A DNA stretch of 64,000 bases from Streptomyces sp. NBC_01381 (GTDB lineage Bacteria > Actinomycetota > Actinomycetes > Streptomycetales > Streptomycetaceae). A program made the translations under genes and the position numbers. Of the stretch, positions 1-8,427 are shown in pieces (positions within the stretch are counted from its first letter, which is position 1; every line of letters begins with the position of its first letter). The notes beneath the pieces are model-generated. The model was not told where the DNA came from and did not search any database. It was given only the letters and a program-made list of their open reading frames with translations. Where the stretch lies: positions 3,286,001-3,350,000 of the forward strand of contig NZ_JAPEPI010000001.1 of the NCBI RefSeq assembly GCF_026340305.1, in the 5' to 3' direction.

Positions 1-251
1 AGGCGGACGACCACCGCCGCAAGGCCGCTTCCCTCGCGGGCCCGCCGCGTCAGCGCCGTGTCGCCGCGCGGCAGGAACACCAGATGGCCGAGGTCGGCGC
101 AGTCCAGACAGCGCGGCCCGCCGTCCTCCACGACCAGCAGGGCGAGCGGTCCGCCACGGCACTCCTCGCAGTGCCGCCGCTTCAGCGGCTGGATGGCGAC
201 AAGTCCCGGTCCGGTGGGCGGAGTTGGCAGAGGAGGGGCGGTCGGAGCCAT
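1..251 (-). CDS. DUF2293 family protein (partial, N-terminal part)
   Basis: The reverse strand opens at an ATG at 251 and stays open to the window edge, so only the first 83 residues are visible. The visible sequence has a CxxC-type pair (HCEECR near residue 27 and CLDCADL near residue 50), which could bind a metal, then a FLPRGDTALTRRA stretch. This matches my memory of actinobacterial DUF2293 proteins, whose function is unknown. It is divergent from the uridine kinase-like gene that starts 48 bases away. The family assignment is from recognition of the conserved N-terminus only; the C-terminal part lies outside the window. Confidence 0.7.
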   Translation of the reverse strand, partial: MAPTAPPLPTPPTGPGLVAIQPLKRRHCEECRGGPLALLVVEDGGPRCLDCADLGHLVFLPRGDTALTRRAREGSGLAAVVVR

Positions 252-299
252 GAACCAAGCATTCCCCTCCCCGAGGGGCCCTACCGCGCACCCGGCATC

Positions 300-941
300 A
301 TGGGCCCTGTGCGACTCGAAGCGATCACCTGGGAACGGCTCACCGAAGCCCTCGCCGACCGGCTCGCGGAGCTCAAGACGGCCGACGGGAGCCCCTGGCC
401 CCGCATCGCCTTCGACGGCGCCCCCGCGGGCAGGCCGGGCGAGCTCGCACACCGCGTGGCCGACGCCCTGCGGGTGCGCGGACGGTCCGCCCTGGTGATC
501 GGCACGGAGGATTTCCTGCGCCCGGCCTCCCTGCGCCTGGAGTACGGGCGCGAGGACGTGGAGGCGTACCACAGTGGCTGGTTCGACAGGGGAGCGCTGT
601 GGCGCGAGGTGTTCGGGCCACTGGACCCGGGCGGCACGGGACGCGTACTGCCCGACCTGTGGGACCCGGCCGCGGACCGCGCCACACGCAGCCCGTACGT
701 CGAACTCCCGCCCGGCGCACTCCTGTTGATGCACGGTCCGCTGCTCATCGGCCACTGGTTCCCGTTCGACCTGACGGTCCACGTGCGGCTCTCGCAGGGC
801 GCCCTGCACCGGCGTACCGCACCGGACGAGCAGTGGACGCTGCCGGCCTACGAGCGGTACGAGGCGGAGACGGATCCCGGTGCGGCGGCCGACGTGGTCG
901 TACGCGCCGACGATCCCCGGCATCCGGCGTGGAGCGGCTGA
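300..941 (+). CDS. Uridine kinase-like protein, P-loop lysine absent
   Basis: 213 residues from the ATG at 300. An in-frame ATG at 84 exists, but the upstream extension is antisense to the DUF2293 gene and has no protein-like character, so I chose 300. The body resembles actinobacterial proteins annotated as uridine kinase: an RIAFDGAPAGRPGE segment where the P-loop should be, FLRPASLRLEYG, WDPAADRATR and a LLMHGPLLIG strand. The canonical Walker A lysine is not present (GAPAGRPGE instead of GxxxxGKS), so catalytic activity as a nucleoside kinase is doubtful. It stands alone between a divergent neighbour and the downstream flavin-type gene. Confidence 0.75.
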   Translation: MGPVRLEAITWERLTEALADRLAELKTADGSPWPRIAFDGAPAGRPGELAHRVADALRVRGRSALVIGTEDFLRPASLRLEYGREDVEAYHSGWFDRGALWREVFGPLDPGGTGRVLPDLWDPAADRATRSPYVELPPGALLLMHGPLLIGHWFPFDLTVHVRLSQGALHRRTAPDEQWTLPAYERYEAETDPGAAADVVVRADDPRHPAWSG

Positions 942-983
942 AACTCGACCGATCTCGACCGACCTCGGCCGAAGCCCTTTTAT

Positions 984-995
984 ATGCACGTGCAT
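984..995. promoter_or_regulatory. 12-bp perfect palindrome, candidate operator
   Basis: ATGCACGTGCAT is perfectly self-complementary and lies just upstream of a TAGAGT hexamer (1001-1006), which is 6 nt before the ATG at 1013. A repressor dimer bound here would cover the promoter. The geometry suggests a regulated, leaderless transcript for the downstream oxidoreductase gene. No regulator gene is adjacent, so the binding protein is unknown. Confidence 0.45.
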
Positions 996-1012
996 GTAGT
1001 TAGAGTCTGGGC

Positions 1013-1417
1013 ATGACAACGGCAGCGATCAATTTCAGCGAATCCGTCCGCGCGCTCCTCGACGGCAAGAACTTCGCCAGTGTGGCGACCCTCGGCCCCG
1101 GCGGAGCCCCGCAGAACTCCGTGGTGTGGATCAAACGGGAGGGGGACACCGTGCTGTTCTCCGCCACCGCGGGGCGGCAGAAGGTCCGCAACCTCGAACG
1201 TGACCCGCGCATCAGCGTCTCGGTCTTCGACCTGGCGAACCCGTACGCGTCGGCCGAGATCCGCGGCGTCGCGGAGATCCTCCCCGACCCTCAGAAGCGG
1301 CTCCCGCACGAGCTCTCGCACAAGTACCTCGGCATCGACCCGCCGGGCGAGAAGGACGGGGAGGACCGAGTGATCATCCGGGTGGTCCCGCGGAAGGTCG
1401 TCGGCTTCAACGTCTGA
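1013..1417 (+). CDS. PPOX-class pyridoxamine 5'-phosphate oxidase family protein (F420- or flavin-binding)
   Basis: 134 residues, the usual length for a single split-barrel domain protein of the PPOX class. Visible hallmarks are the N-terminal helix LLDGKNFASVATLGPGGAPQ, the strand VVWIKREGDTVLFSAT, the basic RQKVRNLERDPRISVSV segment that contacts cofactor phosphate in this fold, and an EIRGVAEI strand. Such small actinobacterial proteins commonly use coenzyme F420 or FMN; the sequence alone does not tell which. The start is probably leaderless since a -10-like TAGAGT ends 6 nt before the ATG and there is no purine-rich ribosome site. Confidence 0.88.
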   Translation: MTTAAINFSESVRALLDGKNFASVATLGPGGAPQNSVVWIKREGDTVLFSATAGRQKVRNLERDPRISVSVFDLANPYASAEIRGVAEILPDPQKRLPHELSHKYLGIDPPGEKDGEDRVIIRVVPRKVVGFNV

Positions 1418-1526
1418 GCCGCGCCGTCCCCGGCGTGCGGACCCCCGCGGGCCCGGCGAGAATGAAGGGCGCCGGGACTAGCGGTGCCTCCGTGCCGCGC
1501 CGGCCGTCCGGCAACGGGAGGTACTC

Positions 1527-1946
1527 ATGACCACCGCCGGAGACATCATGCACCGCGGTGCCCAGTGGATCCCCGCCCACGAGACCCTGGACCGGGCCGC
1601 GCAGCTCATGCGCCAGCTCGACGTGGGCGCGCTGCCCATCAGCGACGAGAACGAACGCCTCTGCGGCATCCTCACCGACCGCGACATCGTGGTCGGCTGC
1701 GTGGCGATGGGGCACGACCCGGCCAAGGTGACCGCCGGTGAGATGGCCAAGGGCACGCCACGCTGGGTCGAGTCGGACGCGGGCGTCGACGCGGTCCTCA
1801 ACGAGATGCAGGGCCACCAGATCCGCAGGCTCCCGGTCATCGAGAACAAGCGCCTTGTCGGCATGATCAGCGAGGCCGACCTCGCCAAGCACCTCACCGA
1901 GGAGCAGCTCGCGGGCTGGGTCGAGAGCGTGTACGCGAAGGGCTGA
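1527..1946 (+). CDS. CBS domain-containing protein (two CBS motifs)
   Basis: 139 residues made of a tandem pair of CBS domains (about residues 5-65 and 72-132), a Bateman module that typically binds adenosine nucleotides. Each half ends in the characteristic CGILTDRDI / VGMISEADL pattern. There is no attached catalytic domain. A GGGAGG ribosome site lies 5 nt upstream of the ATG. Its partner is unknown. It is convergent with the Ser/Thr kinase gene, the two stops being about 25 nt apart. Confidence 0.92.
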   Translation: MTTAGDIMHRGAQWIPAHETLDRAAQLMRQLDVGALPISDENERLCGILTDRDIVVGCVAMGHDPAKVTAGEMAKGTPRWVESDAGVDAVLNEMQGHQIRRLPVIENKRLVGMISEADLAKHLTEEQLAGWVESVYAKG

Positions 1947-1970
1947 TCGCACACGACTGATCGCGTACGG

Positions 1971-4193
1971 CTACCCCTTCGCCGCCACCGAGAACGTGCC
2001 GTCGTCCGTCACCCCGTACAGCACGCCCCCCAGGGCCAGCGGGGCCACCCCGCTCGGGGAGCGGTCGTCCACCGATCCGCCTCGGTCGGTGTCCTTGAAG
2101 GAGGGCGCCGAGCGCCACCGCTCCTTGCCCGTACGGGTGTTGACGGCGATCACGCTGCTGTCCGGCATCGTCGCGTACAGCGTGTCGCCCCGCACCGACG
2201 GCTCGCTGAAGATCCGCAGTTCGCGCGAGGTCGTCCACAGCGGCTTGCCGCGCTTGAGATCCAGGGCGAGCACGGTCTCGTTGGCATAGTCGAACAGGTA
2301 CATGGCGTCGCCGCGCACCAGCGGCGGCGCCTCCGGCTCGACCGCCCAGGGGAAGTCGATCCCGCGGACGTCCCCCGAGGTCAGATCCTGGATGAAGAAG
2401 CGCGATGAGACACCCGAGTCGTCCTCCCAGCGGGCGAAGTACCCCTTGCCGTCGTGCACCGTGGCCAGCCAGAGATCGCCCTTCGGCGCCTTGACCGAGC
2501 CCAGCTTGCGGCCGGTGCGCGCGTCGAACCGCGTGATGGCCGACGAGGCCGGGGCGGGGTCGCCCTTGCGCGCGGCGGTGCGCAGATCCGCGAAGACCGT
2601 GCCGTCCGGACCCGCGTAGAACGCGCCCGCCGAGTCACTGGTCACCTTGTGATGCCACAGCTCGTCGCCGGACCGCGGGTCGTACGCCGTGTACGTCGAC
2701 GTCCGGGACTCGCTCAACTCGCCCTTGTGCACGACCAGTACGCCGCTCAGGAACTGGAACTCCGCGTGCGGCCCCGGCAGCCGCCACAGCCGCCGGCCGC
2801 TCTTCGTGTCGTACGCGTCGACACCCTGGGAGCCCTCCGCGCTGAACGTGAACACCGCCCCGGCGCCCACGACGGGATCGGTGACCGAGTACCCGTTGCT
2901 GGACTTGGGGCGGTGCATCGGCTTGGTCCACTTGACCTTGCCCGTCAGGGGATCGAGCCGGGTCAGCGCCGTGGTCGGCGACGCGCAGTAGACGCCGCGC
3001 GCGTGCGGGGTGCAAGACTCCGACGACGGCATCATGTCGTCGCCGTCCTTCTCGGTGGCGACCTGCCACGGCCGCCAGCCGTCGGGCAGGCCCGACTTGC
3101 CGTCCGTGCCCTGCGCGACGGGATCCGACCCCCCGAGCAGCGCCACGGATACGCCGATGCCGATCACGGCCGCCAAGGCCACCGCCCCGGCGAGGACCAC
3201 CTTGAACCGCCGCCCCCGGCGCGGGCGTTGGGGTGTGGTCGCGGTCGCCGACAGGGCGAACGTGGCGTCGGAGGCGGGATCCTCCGGGGGCTCCGCCCGT
3301 TCCACGGTGGATACGCGCTCCGGTGGCGCACCCGGCTCCCCCTCGTCCGGCAGCGCGGCCAGCGCCTCGAGCACCTGCACCGGAGTGGGCCTGTCCTGCG
3401 GGTCCTTGGTGAGGCAGGCGAGGACCAGGGGGCGCAACGACTCGGGCAGCGCGCCCAGTTCGGGGTCGTTGTGCACCGTCTGATAAGCGGCCAGATACGC
3501 GTTCTCCGCCTCGAAGGGGCTGCGCCCGGTCGCCGCGTACACCAGCAGCGCGCCAAGGGCGAAGACGTCGACGGGCGGCCCCACGTCGCGCGGGCTGCTG
3601 AACTGCTCCGGTGCCATGAACGGCGGTGAGCCCATCACCAGGCCCGTCTGTGTCCGGACATCGCTGTGCGCGGCACGGGAGATGCCGAAGTCGATGACGC
3701 GCGTCATCCCGCTGTCGCCGCCGTCACCACCGCCGCCGTCCGTGTCATCGCCGGAGTCGAGCAGCAGTACGTTGCTCGGCTTCAGGTCGCGGTGCACCAC
3801 CTCGGCGCGGTGGATCTCCCGCAGCGCCTCGGCCAGTTCGCCGCCGAGCCGCTTCAGCCGCGGCCAGTCGAGGGGCCCCTGCTCGGCGACGCGCTGGGCG
3901 AGGGTGTCCCCGGGAACGTACGCCGTGGCCATCCAGGGCAGCGCGGCCTCCGGGTCGGCGTCCACGACGGGCGCGGTGAAGGCGCCGCTGACCCGGCGCG
4001 CGGCCGTGACCTCCTGGCGGAAGCGCGCGCGGAACTCGGGGTCGTCCGCGTACTGGGTGTGGACGACCTTGACCGCGACCGCGCGGCCCGAAGCGGAGCG
4101 TCCGAGATAGACGACGCCCATGCCGCCGGTGCCGATCCGCGACTCGATCCGGTAGCCGCCGATCGACTCGGGATCTCCCTCGCGCAGAGGCAT
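1971..4193 (-). CDS. Receptor-type Ser/Thr protein kinase with extracellular PQQ-like beta-propeller
   Basis: 740 residues. The N-terminal kinase domain (about 1-290) has a glycine loop GTGGMGVVY, the ATP lysine in AVKVV, catalytic HRDLKPSN near residue 134, IDFG near 168, and a MAPEQF P+1 region, so it should be active. A linker leads to one membrane span (about 330-355), then an extracellular half with repeated DPLTGKVKW, DTKSGRRLW, DPRSGDELW, NTRTGKERW motifs, the signature of PQQ-like propeller blades. A low-complexity Asp/Gly run (about residues 144-162) is inserted between the catalytic loop and the DFG motif. A GGGGAAGG ribosome site precedes the ATG. Ligand unknown. Confidence 0.95.
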   Translation of the reverse strand: MPLREGDPESIGGYRIESRIGTGGMGVVYLGRSASGRAVAVKVVHTQYADDPEFRARFRQEVTAARRVSGAFTAPVVDADPEAALPWMATAYVPGDTLAQRVAEQGPLDWPRLKRLGGELAEALREIHRAEVVHRDLKPSNVLLLDSGDDTDGGGGDGGDSGMTRVIDFGISRAAHSDVRTQTGLVMGSPPFMAPEQFSSPRDVGPPVDVFALGALLVYAATGRSPFEAENAYLAAYQTVHNDPELGALPESLRPLVLACLTKDPQDRPTPVQVLEALAALPDEGEPGAPPERVSTVERAEPPEDPASDATFALSATATTPQRPRRGRRFKVVLAGAVALAAVIGIGVSVALLGGSDPVAQGTDGKSGLPDGWRPWQVATEKDGDDMMPSSESCTPHARGVYCASPTTALTRLDPLTGKVKWTKPMHRPKSSNGYSVTDPVVGAGAVFTFSAEGSQGVDAYDTKSGRRLWRLPGPHAEFQFLSGVLVVHKGELSESRTSTYTAYDPRSGDELWHHKVTSDSAGAFYAGPDGTVFADLRTAARKGDPAPASSAITRFDARTGRKLGSVKAPKGDLWLATVHDGKGYFARWEDDSGVSSRFFIQDLTSGDVRGIDFPWAVEPEAPPLVRGDAMYLFDYANETVLALDLKRGKPLWTTSRELRIFSEPSVRGDTLYATMPDSSVIAVNTRTGKERWRSAPSFKDTDRGGSVDDRSPSGVAPLALGGVLYGVTDDGTFSVAAKG

Positions 4194-4268
4194 CGGTCAC
4201 CTTCCCCCGGTGGTTGACATGGCCGTCACAGACTAGACGCCGGTACGTGGCGGGGCCGTGGCCGTGCG

Positions 4269-5405
4269 TCAGAGCCAGCCATTGCGACGGAATCCGCGGT
4301 AGAGCGCGAAACAGACGGTGACGATCAGGCCGAGGACCATGCCGTAGCCGTACTTCCAGTGCAGCTCGGGCATGTGGTCGAAGTTCATGCCGTACAGACC
4401 GCAGACCATCGTCGGCACGGCGATCACCGCGGCCCACGCCGTGATCTTCCGCATGTCCTCGTTCTGCGCCACCGTCACCTGTGCGAGATGTGCCTGGAGG
4501 ATCGAGTTCAGGAGCTCGTCGAAGGCGGCGATCTGCTCGGTGGCCCGCTTCAGATGGTCGTCGACGTCCCGGAAGTAGGCCTGTATCTCCGGGGCGATCA
4601 CCCTGATCGGCTGGGTGGCCAGGATCTGCAGGGGGCGGCCGAGCGGCACCACGGCCCGCTTCAGCTCGAGCAGTTCACGCTTGAGCTGGTAGATGCGGCC
4701 CGGATCGGCGCGCTCGCCCTCCTTGGAGAACACGTCCATCTCGACCTGGTCGATATCGGCCTGCACGGCGTCCGTGGCGGCGAGATAGTCGTCCACGACG
4801 TGGTCGGCCAGCGCGTGCAGCACCGCTCCGGGGCCCTTGGCGAGCTGCTCGGGCGCCGATTCGAGCTCCTCGCGCAGCGGACCGAGCGAGCCGTGCCTGC
4901 CGTGCCGCACGGTGATCACGAACTCCCGGCCGACGAAGACCATGATCTCGCCGGTGTCCACCACCTCGCTGGTCGCGGTCAGCTCGGCATGGTCCACGTA
5001 ACAGACCGTCTTGAACACGGCGAACAGCGTCTCGTCGTACCGCTCGACCTTCGGCCGCTGGTGCGCGTGCACCGCGTCCTCCACGGCGAGCGGATGCAGG
5101 TCGAAGAGCTCCGCGATGCCCGCGAACTCCTGCTCGGTCGGCTCGTGAAGACCGAGCCAGACAAAACCGTCACCGCTCTTGCGTACGCGCTCGACCTCCT
5201 CGACCAGGTCGCGGCCGCCCTCCTGGCGGGTCCCGTCGCGGTACGTCACGCACTTCACCACCGACGAGCCCAGCGGGGAGCGGACGGGATGGCTGAGGTC
5301 GACGCGGGTGTGCTTGCGGGTGAGGCGGGCTGCCCGTGCGACTCTCCGCAGGCCGCCCACCTTCCGGAGGTTCCCTACCTTCCGCAGGTTGCCTGCCATC
5401 GACAT
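4269..5405 (-). CDS. corA: CorA family magnesium/cobalt transporter
   Basis: 378 residues. A large soluble N-terminal domain is followed by two C-terminal membrane helices; the first ends in the signature YGMNF near residue 337, the selectivity motif of CorA channels. A helical stretch (about 210-310) forms the stalk helix. The extreme N-terminus carries three imperfect copies of GNLRKVG (about residues 5-21), which looks like a recent in-frame micro-duplication. It is separated by 75 nt from the kinase gene on the same strand. Family assignment is secure; preference between Mg2+ and other divalent ions is not readable. Confidence 0.95.
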   Translation of the reverse strand: MSMAGNLRKVGNLRKVGGLRRVARAARLTRKHTRVDLSHPVRSPLGSSVVKCVTYRDGTRQEGGRDLVEEVERVRKSGDGFVWLGLHEPTEQEFAGIAELFDLHPLAVEDAVHAHQRPKVERYDETLFAVFKTVCYVDHAELTATSEVVDTGEIMVFVGREFVITVRHGRHGSLGPLREELESAPEQLAKGPGAVLHALADHVVDDYLAATDAVQADIDQVEMDVFSKEGERADPGRIYQLKRELLELKRAVVPLGRPLQILATQPIRVIAPEIQAYFRDVDDHLKRATEQIAAFDELLNSILQAHLAQVTVAQNEDMRKITAWAAVIAVPTMVCGLYGMNFDHMPELHWKYGYGMVLGLIVTVCFALYRGFRRNGWL

Positions 5406-5553
5406 GCGTGGCTCCTCGTTCCGGTGACTTGGCCAGCAAGTCTGCCAGTACGAGGCGACAGTGCGGCCGGGGCCTGTGGGAACGGAAGACTCCGTTCCGG
5501 TATGCCCGGTTCAGCCTCCCCAGGCGAAGCCGGACAACTGGGATAATCGCGGC

Positions 5554-6366
5554 ATGACGCTCATTGACGGCTATCTCTCAGGAAATCGACCCGCTCGGGC
5601 GGCTGAGGCGGCTGGGGCCACCCAGATCGGCCCGCGCCACGACGCCTTCGCGGCCCTCTTCGATCCCACGACCTTCCGGCACATCGAGCGGCTCGGCATC
5701 GGCCCTGGCTGGCGCTGCTGGGAGGTCGGGGCGGGCGGCCCCTCCGTCGTCTCCTGGCTCGCCAAGCGGGTGGGCCCCACCGGGCGGGTCCTCGCGACCG
5801 CCACGGACACGTCCTGGCAGACGTCTGCCGCGCGCCCGCCGGTCGAGGTCCGCACCCACGACGTGGGCGCGGACGCGCCGCCCGTAGGGGGCTTCGACCT
5901 GGTGCACGCGCGGCTCGTGCTGTCCCGGGTGCCCGACCTGGAGCAGGCGCTGCGGTCGATGATCAGGGCGCTGCGCTCCGGGGGCAGGCTCCTGATCGAG
6001 GAGGCCGACCCCGCGCTGCAGCCCCTGCCCTGCCCCGACGAGCACGGCCCCGCGCAGGAGTTGGCGAACCGCCTCAGGCGCGCGCTGCTCACCCAGCGGG
6101 GCTCCGACGTCGCGTACGGCCGTGGCCTGCCCCGCCTGCTGCGCGCCGCGGGCCTGCGCCAGGTGGAGGCCGACGCGTACTTCCCCCTGACGGCCCCCGC
6201 GTGCGCCGCCCTGGAGACGGTGACGATCCAGCAGTCCCGCACGGCCCTGACCACCGCGGGCCTGGCCACGGACGAGGACATCGCCACCCATCTGGCGAGC
6301 GTCGCGACGGGCACGATGGACCTGGCGACGTCACCGCTGATCTCGGCGTGGGGCAGGAAGGGGTGA
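5554..6366 (+). CDS. Class I SAM-dependent methyltransferase
   Basis: 270 residues from the ATG at 5554. A GATAAT hexamer ends 6 nt before this ATG, suggesting a leaderless mRNA; in-frame codons further upstream have no coding character. The fold shows the SAM motif WEVGAGGPSVVSWLA near residue 55, an acidic strand RVLATATD, FDLVHARLVLSRVPD as motif III, and GGRLLIEEADP as post-motif strand. The substrate is not evident. It lies between divergent corA and a convergent carbohydrate kinase. Confidence 0.88.
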   Translation: MTLIDGYLSGNRPARAAEAAGATQIGPRHDAFAALFDPTTFRHIERLGIGPGWRCWEVGAGGPSVVSWLAKRVGPTGRVLATATDTSWQTSAARPPVEVRTHDVGADAPPVGGFDLVHARLVLSRVPDLEQALRSMIRALRSGGRLLIEEADPALQPLPCPDEHGPAQELANRLRRALLTQRGSDVAYGRGLPRLLRAAGLRQVEADAYFPLTAPACAALETVTIQQSRTALTTAGLATDEDIATHLASVATGTMDLATSPLISAWGRKG

Positions 6367-6383
6367 ACGACCGAACCCCGTAA

Positions 6384-6436
6384 GCGCCCCTGTAAGGGGC
6401 GCGGGGAACTGCGCGACAAGCCCCCACAACCCGCAG
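6384..6436 (+). repeat. Streptomyces-type intergenic palindromic repeat element, copy 1
   Basis: A hairpin (GCGCCCC/GGGGCGC, 6384-6402) is followed by a conserved tail containing GGGGAACTGCGCGAC and a run of C. The same element, inverted, occurs at 26989-27042. Both copies lie at gene 3' ends. I recognise this as a dispersed intergenic sequence that is common in streptomycete genomes. It may also serve as a terminator between the methyltransferase and the convergent kinase. Confidence 0.75.
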
Positions 6437-6473
6437 TCGAAGGCCGGCTCAGCCACCCCAGGGGAGCCTCCGC

Positions 6474-7397
6474 TCAACAGGCCGTCGAACCGGGCAACGG
6501 GGGCCGCCCCCCGACCCGTTCGACGGCCAGGGCCCCCGCCCTGCACCCCTCCGCCGCCGCCTCGCAGAGCCCCGCACCCCCCAGCCGGGAGGCGAGAAAC
6601 GCGCCGGTGAACGCGTCACCCGCGCCCGTCGAGTCGCGAGGCACGGCCGGCAGCGCGGGGACCGCCGCCCGCACCTCGCCCGACCGGGCGACCAGCGCGC
6701 CCGCGGCGCCCCGCTTGACCACCACCGAGGGGAACTGCCGGCTCAGCTTCACGGCCGCGTCCGCCAAGTCGGGCACACCGGTGAGCAGCCGCGCCTCGCC
6801 CTCGCTCGGCAGCAGTACGTCCACGCCGTCCGTCGCCGCAAGGAAGCGGTCCACGCCGAGATCGGTGAGGAACCCCGCCGACGCGGGATCCACGCTCACC
6901 GGCACTCCACGCGCGCGTGCCGATGCCAGCGCCGCCCCGGCCGCCGCCCGGCTCGCCCCGGCGAAGAAGAGATAGCCCGAAAGGTGCAGCCACCCGACAC
7001 CGTCCAGGAGCCCGGCCGACCAGTCGTCGGCCGACAGGTGGACGGACGCGCCGCTGTCCGCCAGGAACGTCCGCTCGGCCCCGGCGCCCCCGTCGACCAG
7101 ACAGATCACCGTCCCCGTCGGCGCCTCAGGGTCGACGACGAGCCGTGGACGTACTCCCGCGCGGGCGAGCGCCTCCTCGTGCCATGCCGCCGAATCGGCC
7201 CCGACCCGTCCCAGGATCCGTACGTCCCCGCACCCCCAAGAGGCCGCCCAGGACGCGACATTGGCGCCCGCGCCGCCCGGCACCGCACGGATCGCCGCCG
7301 CCGTGTCGGTGCCCGGCGCGAGCGGCGCGCGGTGCCGCGCGACGATGTCGGTGACGACGTCGCCGACGACCAGCAGGGCCCCGCTCCCCGAGCTCAC
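6474..7397 (-). CDS. PfkB-family carbohydrate kinase, probable pseudouridine kinase partner of PsuG
   Basis: 307 residues from a GTG at 7397 whose GTGA overlaps the stop of the upstream glycosidase gene, so translation is probably coupled; the longer frame upstream is antiparallel noise. Ribokinase-family signatures are present: GGAGANVASWAA near residue 35, and the C-terminal RDSTGAGDAFTGAFLA with the catalytic Asp. The pairing with pseudouridine-5'-phosphate glycosidase makes pseudouridine kinase (PsuK role) likely. Specificity is inferred from context only. Confidence 0.88.
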   Translation of the reverse strand: MSSGSGALLVVGDVVTDIVARHRAPLAPGTDTAAAIRAVPGGAGANVASWAASWGCGDVRILGRVGADSAAWHEEALARAGVRPRLVVDPEAPTGTVICLVDGGAGAERTFLADSGASVHLSADDWSAGLLDGVGWLHLSGYLFFAGASRAAAGAALASARARGVPVSVDPASAGFLTDLGVDRFLAATDGVDVLLPSEGEARLLTGVPDLADAAVKLSRQFPSVVVKRGAAGALVARSGEVRAAVPALPAVPRDSTGAGDAFTGAFLASRLGGAGLCEAAAEGCRAGALAVERVGGRPPLPGSTAC

Positions 7398-8299
7398 CGC
7401 CCGGCCCAGGCCGCCGCGATCCGGCCCGCGAGCCGTACGTTGCCGCGCACCGCCGCGAGGTTGGCGTCGAGCGACGCGCCCCGCGTACGGCGCACCAACT
7501 GGTCCAGGAGGAACGGCGTGACCGCCTGCCCCGTGATGCCCCGCTCGGCACACTCCTCCAGCGCCTCGGCGAGCACGCGCGCGTGGAGCGCGGGATCGAG
7601 CTGCTCGGACTCGGGGACGGGGTTCGCGACGATCAGCGCGGACTCCGGACCGCCGACCGCGTCCTGGGCCCGCATCACCTGGGCGACCTCCCCGGGCGTA
7701 CGCAGCGTCCAGTCCACCGGATGCCCGGAGTCGGTGAGGTAGAAGCCGGGGAAGCGGTCAGTGCCGTACCCGGCGACCGCGACGCCCAGCGTCTCCAGGC
7801 GCTGCAGCGTCGCCGCCACGTCCAGGATCGACTTCACGCCCGCGCAGACCACGGTGATGCGCGTCCGGGCGAGCAGCCCCAGGTCGGCGGACTCGTCCTG
7901 GGTCACCGTCCACTCGCGGTGCACCCCGCCGAGCCCGCCCGTGGCGAACACCCGCACGCCCGCGCGGGCGGCGAGCAGCGCCGTCGCCGACACGGTCGTC
8001 GCCCCGCTCGCACCGGCCGCGACCGCGAGCGCCAGATCGCGGTGGCCCAGCTTGCGGATGCCGTCCTCGTTCGCGACCCGCTCCAACTGCTCCTTGTCCA
8101 GGCCGACATGGGGGCGCCCGTCAAGGACGGCGATCGTCGCGGGGACGGCACCTTCCGCCCGTACGACGTCCTCCAGTTCGCGTGCCACCTGGAGATTGCG
8201 CGGGCGGGGCAGCCCGTGCGCGATGATCGTGGACTCCAGGGCGACGACCGGCCGCCGATCCGCCACCGCCGCCTGTACCTCGTCGGACACCACCAGCAC
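7394..8299 (-). CDS. psuG: Pseudouridine-5'-phosphate glycosidase
   Basis: 301 residues, the normal length of the PsuG family. It cleaves pseudouridine 5'-phosphate to uracil and ribose 5-phosphate. Conserved segments seen are VALESTIIAHGLPRPRN near residue 18, a GASGATTVSATALLA stretch, FATGGLGGVHR, the active-site region VVCAGVKSILD, and the TPFLLDQLV element near the C-terminus. It overlaps the downstream PfkB kinase by 4 nt, forming a two-gene nucleoside salvage/catabolism operon. Confidence 0.95.
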   Translation of the reverse strand: MLVVSDEVQAAVADRRPVVALESTIIAHGLPRPRNLQVARELEDVVRAEGAVPATIAVLDGRPHVGLDKEQLERVANEDGIRKLGHRDLALAVAAGASGATTVSATALLAARAGVRVFATGGLGGVHREWTVTQDESADLGLLARTRITVVCAGVKSILDVAATLQRLETLGVAVAGYGTDRFPGFYLTDSGHPVDWTLRTPGEVAQVMRAQDAVGGPESALIVANPVPESEQLDPALHARVLAEALEECAERGITGQAVTPFLLDQLVRRTRGASLDANLAAVRGNVRLAGRIAAAWAGR

Positions 8300-8427
8300 G
8301 GGCCTGCCTCCTGACTGTCGGGTCTCCTCTCATCCCTGGCGGGCGGCGCACCCCGCCAAACCCGTCTACGGAGAAGGCGCACCCCTGGCAGGGTCCTGTC
8401 GCGGGGGCCCGGCTAGGGTGACCGGCC

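Noticed and set aside
5439..5461. Damage-type promoter before corA on the minus strand (CTGTCGCCT-N8-CAGACT)
   Set aside because: The GTG part and the first base of the -10 do not fit the consensus.
8397..8419. Damage-type promoter before the cupin gene (TGTCG...TAGGGT)
   Set aside because: The spacer is 9 nt rather than 8 and the GTG part is missing; only the -10 is convincing.
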